Part shown: one piece after another, positions 22,136-33,260 of the stretch
How the letters are laid out: each line of letters opens with the position of its first letter
Numbering within the stretch: the stretch's first letter is position 1
NCBI GenBank assembly: GCA_027422505.1
Contig: JAPQWV010000686.1
Span: 62,001 to 126,000 of the forward strand
Source of the DNA: Craterostigma plantagineum
Lineage: Eukaryota; Streptophyta; Magnoliopsida; Lamiales; Linderniaceae
DNA: 64,000 nt
Direction of reading: 5' to 3'
Position numbers and translations under genes: made by a program
The notes under the pieces: model-generated
What the model saw: the letters and a program-made list of their open reading frames with translations, nothing else
Databases searched by the model: none
Told to the model about the DNA's origin: nothing

Positions 22136-25011
22136 TCAATGCCATGCGCTGCAGTATCTAATACCCATCTTTTCGAGATGACTAGCTAGCATTGCCTATG
22201 ATAGAGGCTTGGTGAACGGGTCGGCCACGTTATCCGCGGTCGCAATCTTCTGCACGGCTATGTAGCCATTCTCAATGAATCCACGTAACATGTGGTGCTT
22301 TCTTTCTATATGTTTGGCCCAGCTGTGAGAACTTGGTTCTTTCGCCTGAGCAATAGCGCCAGTATTGTCACACCATAATGGCAATGGCCTATCTGCTACA
22401 GAAACGACACCAAGTTCTTCCAAGAACTTTCTCATCCAAACACCTTCCTTAGGTGCCTCTGAGGCCGCTATATACTCTGCTTCGTAGGTGGAATCCGTAG
22501 TAGTGCTCTGTTTGGAACTTTTCCAAGACACTGCTCCACCGTTGAGCGTAAAGACGAATCCTGAAGTGGATTTCGGTCGTCCACGTCAGACTGGAAATCC
22601 GAATCCGTGTACCCTTCCACTTCCAATTCTCCATTACCATAAACCAGCATCATATCCTTAGTCCGCCTGAGGTACTTGAGGATAGTCTTGACTGCTGTCC
22701 GATGTTCCTTACCAGGGTCAGCCTGAAACCGACTGACTATGCTCACAGCGTACGCCAAGTCAGGTCGCGTGCAAAGCATCGCGTACATCTAGCTACCCAC
22801 TGCGGATGCATAGGGAATTTCATTCATATCTTCCGTCCCAACTCACTTGGAGGGCTCATAGCCTTGGAAAGGTGAATCCCATGTCGCATAGGCAGGAACC
22901 CTTTCTTAGAGTTGTCGATATTATATCACTTCAGAACCTTCTCTAAGTAAAGGGCCTGGGAGAGTCCTAACATACGATTCGCTTGGCCTCTACAAAGGCG
23001 AATACCCAAGATGTAGGTAGCTTCTCCCAAGTCTTTCATGGTGAATTCGATCGAAAGCCATGCTTTCACCATCAAGAGCATTCCAATATCATTTCCTATC
23101 AAAAGGATGTCGTCCACGTACAATTCGAGGAAAGATATTTTGCTCTCACTGATTTTCTTGTAGACGCAAGGTTCGTCTTCGTTCTTCAAGAATCCGTGGC
23201 CCTTGACCACTTCATCGAACCGAAGATTCCAGCTTCTAGAGGCTTGTTTGAGTCCATAAATGGACTTGTTCAATTTGCACACCTTATGAGCATCTCCTTG
23301 CGATGTAAAACCCTTGGGCTGCTCCATATATATTTCCTCCTTGCGGTATCCATTTAGGAACGCATTTTTCACATCCATCTGCTAGATCTCATGGTCATAG
23401 TGTGCAGCTATCGCAAGCAATGTTCGAATGGACTTCATCACAGCGACAGGCGAAAAGGTCCCCTCATAGTCAATGCCTTCTTTTTTAATGTACCCTTTCG
23501 CCACAAGCCTAGCTTTGTATGTGTCAACCAATCCGTCAGATCCAATCTTTCTCTTGTAGATCCATTTACACCCAATGGCTCTAAAACCATCTGGGAGGTC
23601 TAATAGAGTCCAGACTTGCTTTTCGTGCATAGAATCTATTTCGTCTTGCATAGCTATAAGCCATTTCTCCGAATCTTTATCTCTGATTGCCTGGTCATAG
23701 GTAGTGGGATCGTCTCCGACGTTCCCTTCCATCGCAACAACCTCGTGCTCGATGTGGACCACCCCGTATCTCAGGCTGGCAAGATACTCTATCGGACCTG
23801 TGCAACTCAGGTCGCATCTCGGACTGCTCTACGATGTCATCTGACACTGGAGTCTGTGAAAGCGCTTCTGACGACTCTCCAAGAGTTACTTCGCGGCCCG
23901 CTCCACCTTCTCGAACGAACTCTTCTTCGATTTCTGCATTCGGACACACTGTTCAACTACGGTGTTCCACGCTGTGTCATCTGTTTAATTATCCCGTTCT
24001 CTTTCAAGAACTCATCAAACTCGAGGCTCATGTACTCCCTGCCTCGATCTGACCGAACGGCTTTGATGCTCTTTCCAATCTGATTTTTCCACCAAAGCCT
24101 TGTACTCTTTGAACCATTCAAAAGTATCAGACTTCTGCATCATGAGACACACCTTTTGGAAGCGAGAGCGATCATCAATGAAGGTAACGAAATAATGGAA
24201 GTTACTGCAAGCCCCTACCCCGAACCGTCCGCAAACATCCGTGTGGATCAAACCGAGAAGTTCTGCGGCTCTCGCAAAAGTCCCTATGAAGGGCGACTTG
24301 GTCATCTTTCCAAGGATACAAGATTCGCAAGTCGGATAGGGATCAGACCAAAGCGACTTTATAATGCCAGTTTTCTCCAACTCGAGAATCTTCTGTTCTC
24401 CAGCGTGACCGAGTCGAAGATGCCACAGCACTCTCGAGTTCGACTCCAATTTTCCTTTGTTGGTGATTGTATTCACAGTTTTTGTTTTATCTTCGACATT
24501 TAGATAATATAATCCATTCGGTAAACTTGCACTTCTGACGCAATTATTTCAAAAATAAATATTGCATATATTATTACTAAAACAGAACTCGTAACTGTTT
24601 CCGCTCAAAATGGGAATAGAAACAATATTCTTAAACCCATTGGGCAAAACTAAACAATCGGAAAGCAGTAAACTATGCATAGTAGATAAAATGAGAGTTC
24701 TTGATTCAATGTGGGTCACCGGTACACTGTCCGCTTCCTACGTTGATCATGATCTCTCGGTCTGCCAGCTTCCTACTGCGTTCCAGACCCTGGTTCGAAA
24801 CACAGAGGTGAGCACTCGCTCCCGAGTCTAAGATCCACGATGCGGAATATACCGTCATAGAACAATTAGTTTCTAAAACGTAAAGTTCTTTACCTGAGGC
24901 GGCTAGCTTTGGGCAATCGCGCTTCCAATGGCCAAGCTCGTTGCAGTGAAGGCATTTGTCCGTCAGCTTGGCACCTTTGTACACGTTCTTCTTGGCCTTG
25001 TCTTTCGACAA
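22136..25011 (-). pseudogene. Copia B pol (protease, integrase, RT, RNase H), degraded
   Basis: On the minus strand: zinc knuckle CLHCNELGHWKRDCP and protease WILDSGASAHLC (24706-25011); GAG-pre-integrase and integrase (RLGHAGEQ, CESCILGK, HTDVCGRFG, FIDDRSR, 24015-24476); RT (23382-23762 with CKWIYKRK and KARLVAKGY, then 22926-23378 with QMDVKNAFLNG and YVDDILL); RNase H (DSTYEAEYIAASEA, 22196-22531). The integrase core is cut near 23945 and joined directly to linker sequence, losing the distal part of the DDE domain. Frameshifts or stops lie at about 23380, 22925, 22790 and 22196. Confidence 0.87.
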
Positions 25012-25052
25012 TTCGTCCTTTGGGCTTAGTGGGCTTGTTCGACTTTTTCTTT

Positions 25053-25433
25053 CTACTCGACACCTCGAGTCTTAGCATTCGCAATAGGAACAACTTCCTT
25101 TCCTTTCACCTTCTTCATCTGTGTTTGTACCGCCGACAACTGGTTCATCAACCCAGTCAACGTCATCTCGGCCTTGTTCAGATTAAAGTTCACAATGAAC
25201 GAATTGAATGAACGTGGGAGCGACTGAAGTATCAGATCGTTCTGGAGCTCATTATCCATGATAAAGTCCAGTGCCCCGAGTCTTTCGATCCGATTGATCA
25301 TCTTGAGCACATGCTCTCCAACGTCACTACCCTCAGCCATTTTGCAATGAAATAGTTCCTCCGTAAGAGAATAGCGAGCACTCCTGGAATGTTCGGCAAA
25401 AAGTTCCTCCGAATGAAGCAAAATTGCGCCCAC
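25053..25433 (-). pseudogene. Copia B gag fragment
   Basis: A 126-codon frame encodes the C-terminal half of a copia gag (UBN2-like): EELFHCKMAEGSDVGEHVLKM, then LGALDFIMDNELQNDLILQSL and SFIVNFNLNKAEMTL. The next frame (24890-25093) carries the basic stretch KKKSNKPTKPKG before the zinc knuckle. The N-terminal half of gag is missing: the frame begins with unrelated residues and runs back into leader sequence. Confidence 0.8.
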
Positions 25434-26596
25434 TAGAAACGTAAATAGAAAGAAACGTAAAGCTGAAGAAAAAAGATCTAATTAGGTTTATCTTATCATT
25501 CATCAAACGCAAACAAGAACTTTTCATTTCGCTTGACTCCCACTATTTTTCTCGAAAACACTGTCCTCCCGAGAAGAGTTTCGAAAACCACATTGAAAGT
25601 TTCATAGTGGAGTTGATGTCCCCACCTCAACTAGATTCGCCTCAGCCTTTAACACAATATTTAGCTCATCTAATCTTATCGAAGTCACGCCAAACATGAA
25701 CTTATCCAGTAAGAGTTTCAACTATCTTTGTCTCAGTCATTGACCCTCACGGCTAACCCTGCTTATTGGGTATAACTGCCTAAGTGTGACCTATCAACTT
25801 ATGCTCAAATCACACAGAATGTACCGCCCCTTGCTGCCATATGCTTCGTGGGGGGCGGACCGGTATGACGAGCGGCGTCCAAGACGCACCCAAGACGCTA
25901 ACATTGGGGCGGGATATACGACGCCAACTTACTCGGAACAAATCACAAAACTCCCCAATGCTAGACATCTCGAGCATGATAGAAGACAGGAATCCAACTC
26001 CTTTACCCACTTAGTATTTTTCAAAAGGGAGAATAAACCATCTCACATAAGAGCACCTTGAACATGCATATCACTTGAAAAACCAACACGCACGTAGGTA
26101 GTAAATTAACCCGAGGAAAATAAACTACAAGACAACACAAGCAGGTTATTTCTAGTCTATCCCTATTACATGCGTATTCAAAAGAAACTCGGGTTGTCGC
26201 ACGGGTCTTGAAGTCGCCAAACGTCCTTCGTCACTCGAACGGCCTCAAAGTCACCGAATGTCCACTATCTTGTCACCGCCCGGGGGTTGTCTACCATCAA
26301 ATGGGCCCTCGTGTTCTAAGCTAATCTAATAAAACGGTAAATTACAACACGAGGGGATCATAAGTCCCGAACAACCGTTAAAACAAATACAACCCGGGGG
26401 GACGTGACCCTTAACAAATGACCCGAAAACCAAATTCCTAAACCAGCAAGTGCGCCTTAAATCACATTCATAAGGAGCACGTTGACAACTACGTGATTTT
26501 AAAAAGAAATGAAATTGGGCCTCAAACGGGCCAAGCCCATTAAAAGACCCGTTAAGGCTTTGAGCGTGAAGCCCTAACGGAGCTGCCGCGACTCAA
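25434..26596 (-). other. Copia B leader, no coding signal
   Basis: About 1.16 kb lies between gag and the GC-rich block. It reads like the long untranslated leader of this copia group and has no supported ORF. Where its 5' LTR and primer site should be, family C leader sequence and a GC-rich block are found instead. The ORFs on either strand here are short and I do not recognise them. Confidence 0.45.
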
Positions 26597-26990
26597 ATGG
26601 CTCAGCCATCAAAACATGTCGGAGAGCCACGATGGAGAAGGCCACCAGCAAGGAGTCCTGGGCTCAGCCGGAACAGCCGCATCGTCGGCGACGAAACACC
26701 GCGCACAACGCGCGCGTGTACATCTTGTGGCAGAAAACTGCCGCGGCTTCTTCGTCGTCTCAGCCCCTCCATGCCAGAGCCTCGTTGGGATTGATCACCG
26801 TCACAGCGTCCGGCCGAGCCGGAGTTGCTGCGGCTGTCTTGCGCAGTGCGCATCGCGCGCGCCGTCGCAGTCCGCGGCCTGTGGTGCCGTCGCCCTTTGC
26901 GGCGGTGCTGCCCGGGGCCGGTGCCTAAGCCACCATGGCTGGCTTGGTTTCGGAGTACGAGGCTGTCCGGGCCTGCTCGAAGCACACATG
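26597..26990. other. GC-rich block of unknown origin inside element C
   Basis: This ~390-bp block is far richer in G+C than the DNA around it. It is open on both strands (plus 26616-27044, minus 26602-26985) because GC-rich sequence has few stops. I recognise no protein in either direction. It may be part of the copia B leader, part of the family C leader, or a captured host fragment. It lies between the copia leader and the family C primer site. Confidence 0.35.
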
Positions 26991-27037
26991 TCGTTATCCA
27001 TGTACACTAACCTGTGGCGTCGCGCCATCCATGGCCT

Positions 27038-27049
27038 GCTCTGATACCA
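27038..27049 (-). other. Primer-binding site of element C
   Basis: GCTCTGATACCA on the plus strand is the reverse complement of TGGTATCAGAGC, three bases from the 5' LTR. It fixes the minus orientation. Just inside it, 27013-27030 repeats the LTR end as TGTGGCGTCGCGCCATCC, a partial duplicate of the LTR terminus. Confidence 0.88.
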
Positions 27050-27052
27050 ACC

Positions 27053-29857
27053 TGTGGCGCCCCGCCATCCACTAACCTATTCTACGTTACCTTACGTGCC
27101 TAGCAAAGTAGTGAGTTGGAATTCTTGCCAAAAACGTAATAAAAATTTTCCCTTTAGATAACGGAGTACACTTTGCACGTCAAAAGAATACTTCCAGTTC
27201 TAGTTACACTGGGAGTGCATCTATGTGCAGCAAAACGTACACTAGATCGCCCGGCCACACAGGTCGTCATCCATGTACACTCCTCCTTCAAAAGTCGCTG
27301 GAAGCTTTCAAAAGTTGCCTTGCCATCAAACGATCACGTACCGTGCTCGTGCGAACCTACAACACATAACGTAAGGGATGAGCCGCCGTGGCTCAGTAAG
27401 TAGAAACTATGCATGATATGCACATGTCAACTCCCGCAACGACAATTCGCAACGAAGCATCTATCACTCATACTATCTTTACTTAGGGCCCTCGGCTAGC
27501 TAACTATGCACCGTAAAAGAGCTCTATCATAAATACGTGAACAGTGTCTACGGTGGGTAGCCTACGTGACAGTGACCTATGCTAGGTTTCCCTACGTCGC
27601 ACCCTACATGTCGTCCCCTCTGCCATGCGGTAGCCTACGCTAGGATTCCCCCTAGGTTGCTCATTCCCGCCAATATATTCGGTACATCAACACCGTTAGG
27701 GCATCAACCCTATGATATCTCAGCAACGCATCAACGTTGTCCGTAAAACCATCGGCGCACCAATGCCGCTCCGTGCCATAGAAGCCGCCCTTGACTCAAC
27801 TATGAGTCGACAACAAATGCCCAGATAGACAAGTATCGACCACTTTTAAGCGATATACAACATGCATATCCAACCAGCACAACCCCCCCTACACACACAC
27901 ACATGATTGTGCATGCTCACGAATATGCAGCATGAGATAATGCTAAACTATTTACCGTGCATAGGCATCTAACTTACTTCACATAATTCAGGTAAAACAC
28001 AGAGGCACGTAAGTTGCATAAATTAAGCACATTTAACATGTTATGTGTTGTAGTGAAGTGAAGTTTCTACTTACCTGTCGTCCGAGTTATGCTATTTCAC
28101 TGCCTTGGGAATTGCCTACCGTTCGACCTTTAAACGTAAATATTTGCGCATTAGTGCATCTCTTGATTGCGGACTATACTAAAATATTTAAATTTGGTTA
28201 TGCTATTTTCTAAGTTTCTAAGTCGTTCAATTTCTACCCTAAGTCATGTTAGCACTTAGTATATGCGTATCAATGTAGTTCGGCGAAACACCTAAGTGTT
28301 GAGTTGATTCGCCCGATTCGTCAACCTTCAAATCATGCATTTCATCATTCATGAAATCCCGCGATTCGCCCGATTTTTCTTGGCTTGGTTTCGCCCGATC
28401 AGTGTATGCATCGATCACAGTTTCGTCTGACTTCTTGGGAACCTAGTTCGCCCAATTATTTCTCAAATGGATTGGCTTCGGTCGATTTGCACGTGCATGG
28501 AATCGCCCGACATGAGTTTCATTGTGCGAGTGTTCAATTTCATCAAGTCGCCGATTGGTCCTTATGCTGCCCTGATTTCGCCGATTTGCATTTGCATGGA
28601 ATCACCAGATTTGGGTTTTCATGGAATCGCCCGATTCCTTTGCTTAAACCTTGTTTCGCCGTGGTATGACGTCACCATTTGATCACCCGATTTGTGTATG
28701 CATGGGGGAATGGCCCAATTCATTTCCTTACATTCCCTACCCAGAATTTCTAACTTTCAAGAATTCTTCTACTCCAAAATGGTTAGTATGACCCAAATAT
28801 CAATTTACGCCAAAGGTCTAACCGACAAAACATGCTAACAACAACCGAAATTTTTGTTTATCCTAAGATAGTGCCCAGATGTTCATCTACTCCCAAAATT
28901 AGGGTTTTTACGTTTTCTAAGCTCCTAGGGTTAGAACGCTTGAAAAATCCATGAGTTACCAAAATTACAAAGCTTAGGGGAGATATTTTTACTTACAAAA
29001 ATCAAGATCTTACTTGCTTGGTGCGACTCTTGCTTGAAGTTCCTCTCGGCTTCTTCTGTTCTTTTCTTTTGTGTTGGAGTTCTAAGTGAATGAGTCTTCT
29101 CCCCCCCCCCCCCCCCCCCCCGCGCTCATTTTATTTCTTATACTAATCCTTGTCCAACGTTGCCTTGATTTGTTTGGTAATTATTAAACCTAAGTTTAGG
29201 GGAATGGGGTTGATGTGACACAATGTGACACTTGGTGACCAATAATTTCCCCCACTCGATCGATTCCACTTTGTTTTGGGCATGGTTCCTTCCCTTCATG
29301 GCTCGGTGATTTCTACAATTTAGTAATATGGAAATCGCCCGATTCCATATTTCCAAGGGTTCGGCGATTCCTTCTTAAGGTGCATGGAATCGGCCGATCC
29401 TAGTTGGGTACACTCAATTGCCCGATTTGGAGGATTCTTAGGCTTAAATCGCCGAATTCCTAATTGGGGTGCAAGTTGCCCGATTCCTCATTAAGTGCTC
29501 GGCGATTCCAACTTTCATGTACATGGAAATCGCCCGATTAGCCCATTCAATCGGCGACTTTGGTGACTTGCATGCATGGAGATTCGTTTGATTCCTATTG
29601 TGTATAACGTTCACAATCGGCCGATTCTAACTTGCTCAATTTGAGCTCGGCGATTTCTTACCCGCATGCCACGTGTAATTGCTATCTTTCTTAAGTCTTC
29701 ATGTCATTGCTTAAGTCACATATAACACATGATCATGGGATACATCAACACGTACAGTACTGCAAACATATACTACACAGTCACGTAGGTTCTATAATTC
29801 ACATAATATGTACGTAAAATTCATTGGCAGACCTACCTAGGGTACTCGGGTATTACA
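27053..29857 (-). repeat. Family C 5' LTR, 2.8 kb
   Basis: It ends on the minus strand with GGCGCCACA next to the primer site and begins TGTAATACCCGAG at 29857. It includes the core module (27355-27425), a run of 21 C at 29101-29121, and from about 28300 to 29660 a dense scatter of CGCCCGATT/CGCCGATT motifs. Two small plus-strand frames at 28385-28682 are only translations of that motif-rich DNA. Confidence 0.88.
28300..29660 (-). repeat. CGCCCGATT motif array in family C LTR
   Basis: Roughly 20 or more copies of a motif near TCGCCCGATT occur, with variants CGCCGATT, CGGCGATT and CGGCCGATT. They are irregularly spaced and commonly follow ATGGAAT or GCATGGAAT. The partial 3' LTR retains the first few copies (20265-20340). 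Poly-C (21 C) lies inside the array at 29101-29121. Confidence 0.7.
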
Positions 29858-29862
29858 ACACC

Positions 29863-30551
29863 AGTTGATCAACACAATATCGAGGTATGATCGGAAGCCT
29901 TCTTTACTTAACTGAGTCGCCCTGATATTATGTTTGATGTTGGTATGTATTCGAGATATCAATCTGACCCTAGGGAATCTCACTTGACAGCAGTCAAGCG
30001 TGTACTTAGATATATCAAGGGTACTGTTAATTTTGGTATGTGGTACTCTTTTACGGATGAATTCCCACTCATGGGATATTCCGATGCCGATTATGCCGAC
30101 TCTAGGGAAGATAGGAAAAGTACTAGTGGAAATTGCCAATTACTTGGAAATTCCCTGGTAACTTGGTCTAGTAGAAAGCAAAATGTTGTCGCCCTCTCCA
30201 CAATCGAAGCTAAATATATGGCCTTAGGAAATTGTTGTCAACATGTTCATTACATGAAGCAAACCCTTAGTGATTTTGGGTTAGGTAATGACAAAATTCC
30301 TATTTTGTGTGATAGCACTAGTGCCATTGTATTACTAAGAATCTCATGCATCATTCGCGTACTAAGCATATAGAGGTTAAACATCATTTTATACGAGAAT
30401 ATGTTCAGAAGGGGAATATCAGTGTGAATTCACAAGAACAAATGATCAGCTTGCTGATATCTTCACGAAACCCCTAATTGAGGCTATATTCTGCGGCATC
30501 CGTGATCGATTGGGAGTCATCGAGCTAAATAAGGTTAGTGAATCTTCCTAA
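29863..30551 (+). pseudogene. Ty1/copia RNase H (H1, part 3: end of pol)
   Basis: The sequence continues GTPV with VDQHN after the ACACC duplication. RNase H motifs are RPDIMFDVGMYSRYQ, HLTAVKRVLRYIKGT, GYSDADYADSREDRKSTSG, ALSTIEAKYMALG and ILCDSTSAI. A stop lies near 29910. A frameshift near 30335 and another near 30425 move the frame before ADIFTKPL and the pol end ELNKVSESS, with a TAA at 30549-30551. RNase H degrades the RNA strand of the hybrid during cDNA synthesis. Confidence 0.88.
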
Positions 30552-31098
30552 TCCTGCCATTTACTCTACAATATGTTATTTTAGGTAGATATTCGTAGCT
30601 ATCCTACTCTGATGAGCCCATTGACTATTTTATAAATCTCGGATCTTATAGATATTATCGGTATATGTGATTTTGGTATTTTAGGAATAGATTCGTAGTT
30701 ATTCCAGCATAAGACCTCCCCTTAGTCATCAAATTTTATTCTAGGAATCTTGGATCTATCTTTCCTTAGAATGTGATTACGATATTTTAGGAAGAAATTC
30801 GTAGAGAGCTCATCTCATAATCTAAAGTAACTTAGGAAACTCTAATATTCAAACTATTCCCTATTCAGCTTTTCTTCCAATCCTTTCCATAATTAAGAGA
30901 TCCTGTCAAATCATTATGAAATTTCTGACGATCTGACTAGCTGTTTCCCTCTTTCCATTTGAATTTCAAATTTCGAATTTTAAAATCCATCATTATCTTT
31001 CCTCAAATAAACTGAACCTCTCTTCTTTAAAAACTCAGAACCAATTTCAATCCACATCAATCTTCATCATCTTCTACATAACCCCAAAATCTTCGAAA

Positions 31099-32587
31099 TG
31101 GTAAAATCGTCGGAACTAAAACTGCCATCGCTGAATCATCCAACCGCAAGCGAAGGAGCCCATGTACGATGAAGCTCTGTCCTGCCCTCCTCCTAAATCA
31201 CCCAAACCAGTCTCGCCCTCACCATCTTCTCGTGGAAAACTCGTTCCAAAACCCAGTTTGCCGAGAAAGTCCCTTCTCCTGCCAAGATTGCCAAGAAAAA
31301 GAAAACCAAGAAACAGCCTACTCCTTCACCCGATCCAGAAAACTCTGCCTCAACCCATGAAGTTCCTGTCGAAACCCAAAAGCAGCCATCATCAACCCCC
31401 CAACTCCTGAGAAATCTCCATCCCCAATTGAAGAAGTTCCGCCACCTCCAAAACAAACCGCTAAGGAATCAGACATACCACCTCTTGATCTCTCCAAACC
31501 CAATGAAATTCCTGACGAAGCCCTACTTCTGGAAGAAAGTGCCAAAACCAACTACAAGAGCTTCAGTAACATAGATATCAACAGGGGTCGTGTCGTTGCT
31601 TTTGACAAGTTACCTTTAGGAACGGTTATCACATGGTTAAAAGACTTTGGCTGGGAGCAGTTCCTTACTATCAACAAATCGCACTACCCAGAGGCTGTCA
31701 AGCTGTTCTATGCCAACTTTGACTATGATGATCACGAAGAGCACATCACTATCCACTCCTACATGCTGGGATGCAGATTTAATTGGACCACTAAAAAGAT
31801 GAATGCAATGCTAAGAGTTCTCGATGAAGTCTTCTGTCACTATGACATGAATGACTGGTGCCACGCTGACGATTTAGACCTCAATGATGTCCTTCGTACC
31901 CTGTGGAATACCTTTAGCAAGCCCTAGTTCTCAGATGGTGAAGCCCAAAATCAGTTACCCATCGACTACTTCTTTTTGCACAAGCTGCTCAATATGACCC
32001 TGTGGAGTGCGAAGATCGGCAGTGGATGCCACTCAACAACGATGATCTTCATGAGCACTTTCGCAGTCTATATGATATCTCAGAACTGCAAGTTCAATCT
32101 CGGCTATGTCATCATGAAGCACATGATCCAAGCCTTTGAGAGCAGAGACAAAACATTCTCATACGGGATGTTACTCACACATTTTTTAGAGTGCGAAGGT
32201 ATAGTTCTGCCACCGGCATGAGAAGACAAGACCATCCACGTCGTGGACCTGATAACTCTGAAGCTCATGGGAATACATCACTCGAAAAGCGGTTGGTTCA
32301 AGGCCAAGAAGTCAGTGGAAAGTGCCCAGAAATGGTCTGCCTCTAAAGAAAAGGCGAAGGTTATGAGGGACGACGATGATGACTATGCGGACGAACTCGC
32401 CATCAGTAAAGAAGGAATTTCCGCGAATGCCGTGATATCTCCAATATCAAGGCCGACAACCAGAACCATTTCAGGAAGATCAAGGAGCAGTACACTGAGT
32501 TGACGCTGAAGTTGTCCAAGCTTACCAAGTTAATGAAGAAATCCCTTCCCCAATCCGCTGATTCCGAAGGTTCCTCAAGCCAGTAGT
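31099..32587 (+). pseudogene. Sirevirus accessory (env-position) ORF of H1
   Basis: It starts at the ATG at 31099 with MVKS and a basic, Pro/Ser/Lys-rich region. The main frame (about 31420-32220) resembles the putative plant transposon protein domain: YPEAVKLFYANFDYDD, MLGCRFNW, LLNMTLWSAKIGSGCHSTT, CKFNLGYVIMKHMIQAF. A TAG lies at 31925-31927 and a TGA near 32219. The tail (to 32587) includes an acidic DDDDDYADE stretch and a coil-like KIKEQYTELTLKLSKLTKL segment after a frameshift. Its position after pol matches the extra ORF of Sireviruses. Its role is unknown, and an envelope function is not supported by what is visible. Confidence 0.65.
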
Positions 32588-32688
32588 CTGTCTTCCGTTC
32601 CGCTCTGATCCTAGTTACCTTAGGATGTTTCGTTCTATCCAGTTTCTGCCAGTATAGTTTTTAGGTGTTTCTCCCTTTTTTGATGATG

Positions 32689-33260
32689 AAGGGGGAGCAA
32701 GGTAAGTTAGGCATTTAGCGTCTAAGTATCTGGGAATAGCAGTGTAGAAGGTAGGATGTGTTAAGGGAAGTTCGTGGAACCCTTATATATAATTGTACTT
32801 ATGATATATCTCTGATGCTCTTATGCGATGCTTGATCTGATCTTAGGGAATATATGTGATGCTTTTATACTGCGATGCGTGATCTTATGCACTGTTACAG
32901 TGATGCTCTGACACTTACCTGCGCTAATTAACGTTTGTGCAATTTTTTGATAAGTGATAAGTGCCTGCTGCGATGATTATCTGCTGCTTGAATCATGTTT
33001 GTTAAATGCGCACTTATGCAGGGGATCACATTTACGGGTAACATAAAATTTTGCATTTACAATATATCATTGAGTATGACATGAGATATCTATAGTTAGG
33101 CAGGCGGAGCACACTTACGGGTAACTTAAAAATTTTTCATGTACGATATATCATTGTGTATGACATGAGATATCTGCACTTAGATAGGGGGAGCAAATTT
33201 ATTCATGATATATCTCTACATGTCATATAGATAACTGCGCTTAGGCAGGGGGAGCAAATA
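32689..33260 (+). repeat. Multiple polypurine tracts in tandem-like repeats before the H1 3' LTR
   Basis: GGGGGAGCAA-type tracts occur at about 32689 and, in degraded or intact form, at 33018 (AGGGGATCAC), 33101 (AGGCGGAGCAC), 33186 (AGGGGGAGCAAAT) and 33246 (CAGGGGGAGCAAAT). The last four are embedded in repeats of roughly 80 bp that share GATATATCATTG, TATGACATGAGATATC and ACTTA. Multiple PPTs upstream of the 3' LTR are a described Sirevirus hallmark. Confidence 0.72.

Larger units (their letters stand above)
20402..26596 (-). mobile_element. Angela/Tork-type Ty1/copia element B, partial
   Basis: From right to left it holds a long leader, gag, zinc knuckle, protease, integrase, RT, RNase H, PPT and a 1.72-kb 3' LTR that starts TGTTAGGAATATGCCC. 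No 5' LTR is present. The left LTR end stops at TTCCCAA within a short match to the C LTR (TTGGGAA). Together these suggest that a complete insertion was later trimmed by recombination at both ends. The LTR start, its length and the DSTYEAEYIAASEA RNase H signature fit the Angela/Tork group. Confidence 0.8.
19027..29857 (-). mobile_element. Tekay-family LTR element C with interior replaced by copia B
   Basis: The outer ends are TGTGGCGCCCC at 19027 and GGGTATTACA at 29857, flanked by ACACC duplications. Read on the minus strand, the LTR starts TGTAATACCCG and ends GGCGCCACA. A primer site lies just inside the right LTR, so the right LTR is the 5' one. No C-type gag or pol remains. The interior is a copia element whose own 5' LTR is absent. 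The end sequences, primer spacing and core module match the Tekay families A and E. Confidence 0.82.

Noticed and set aside
26616..27044. 142-codon ORF and overlapping ORFs in the GC-rich block
   Set aside because: GC-rich DNA is open in several frames on both strands here. No motif is recognised and no frame stands out.
29101..29121. Run of 21 C as a possible assembly gap or functional tract
   Set aside because: It is a simple mononucleotide run within the family C LTR; its length may be unreliable but nothing suggests a function.
30552..31098. A gene between H1 pol and the accessory ORF
   Set aside because: Only short frames interrupted by stops; it reads as spacer.
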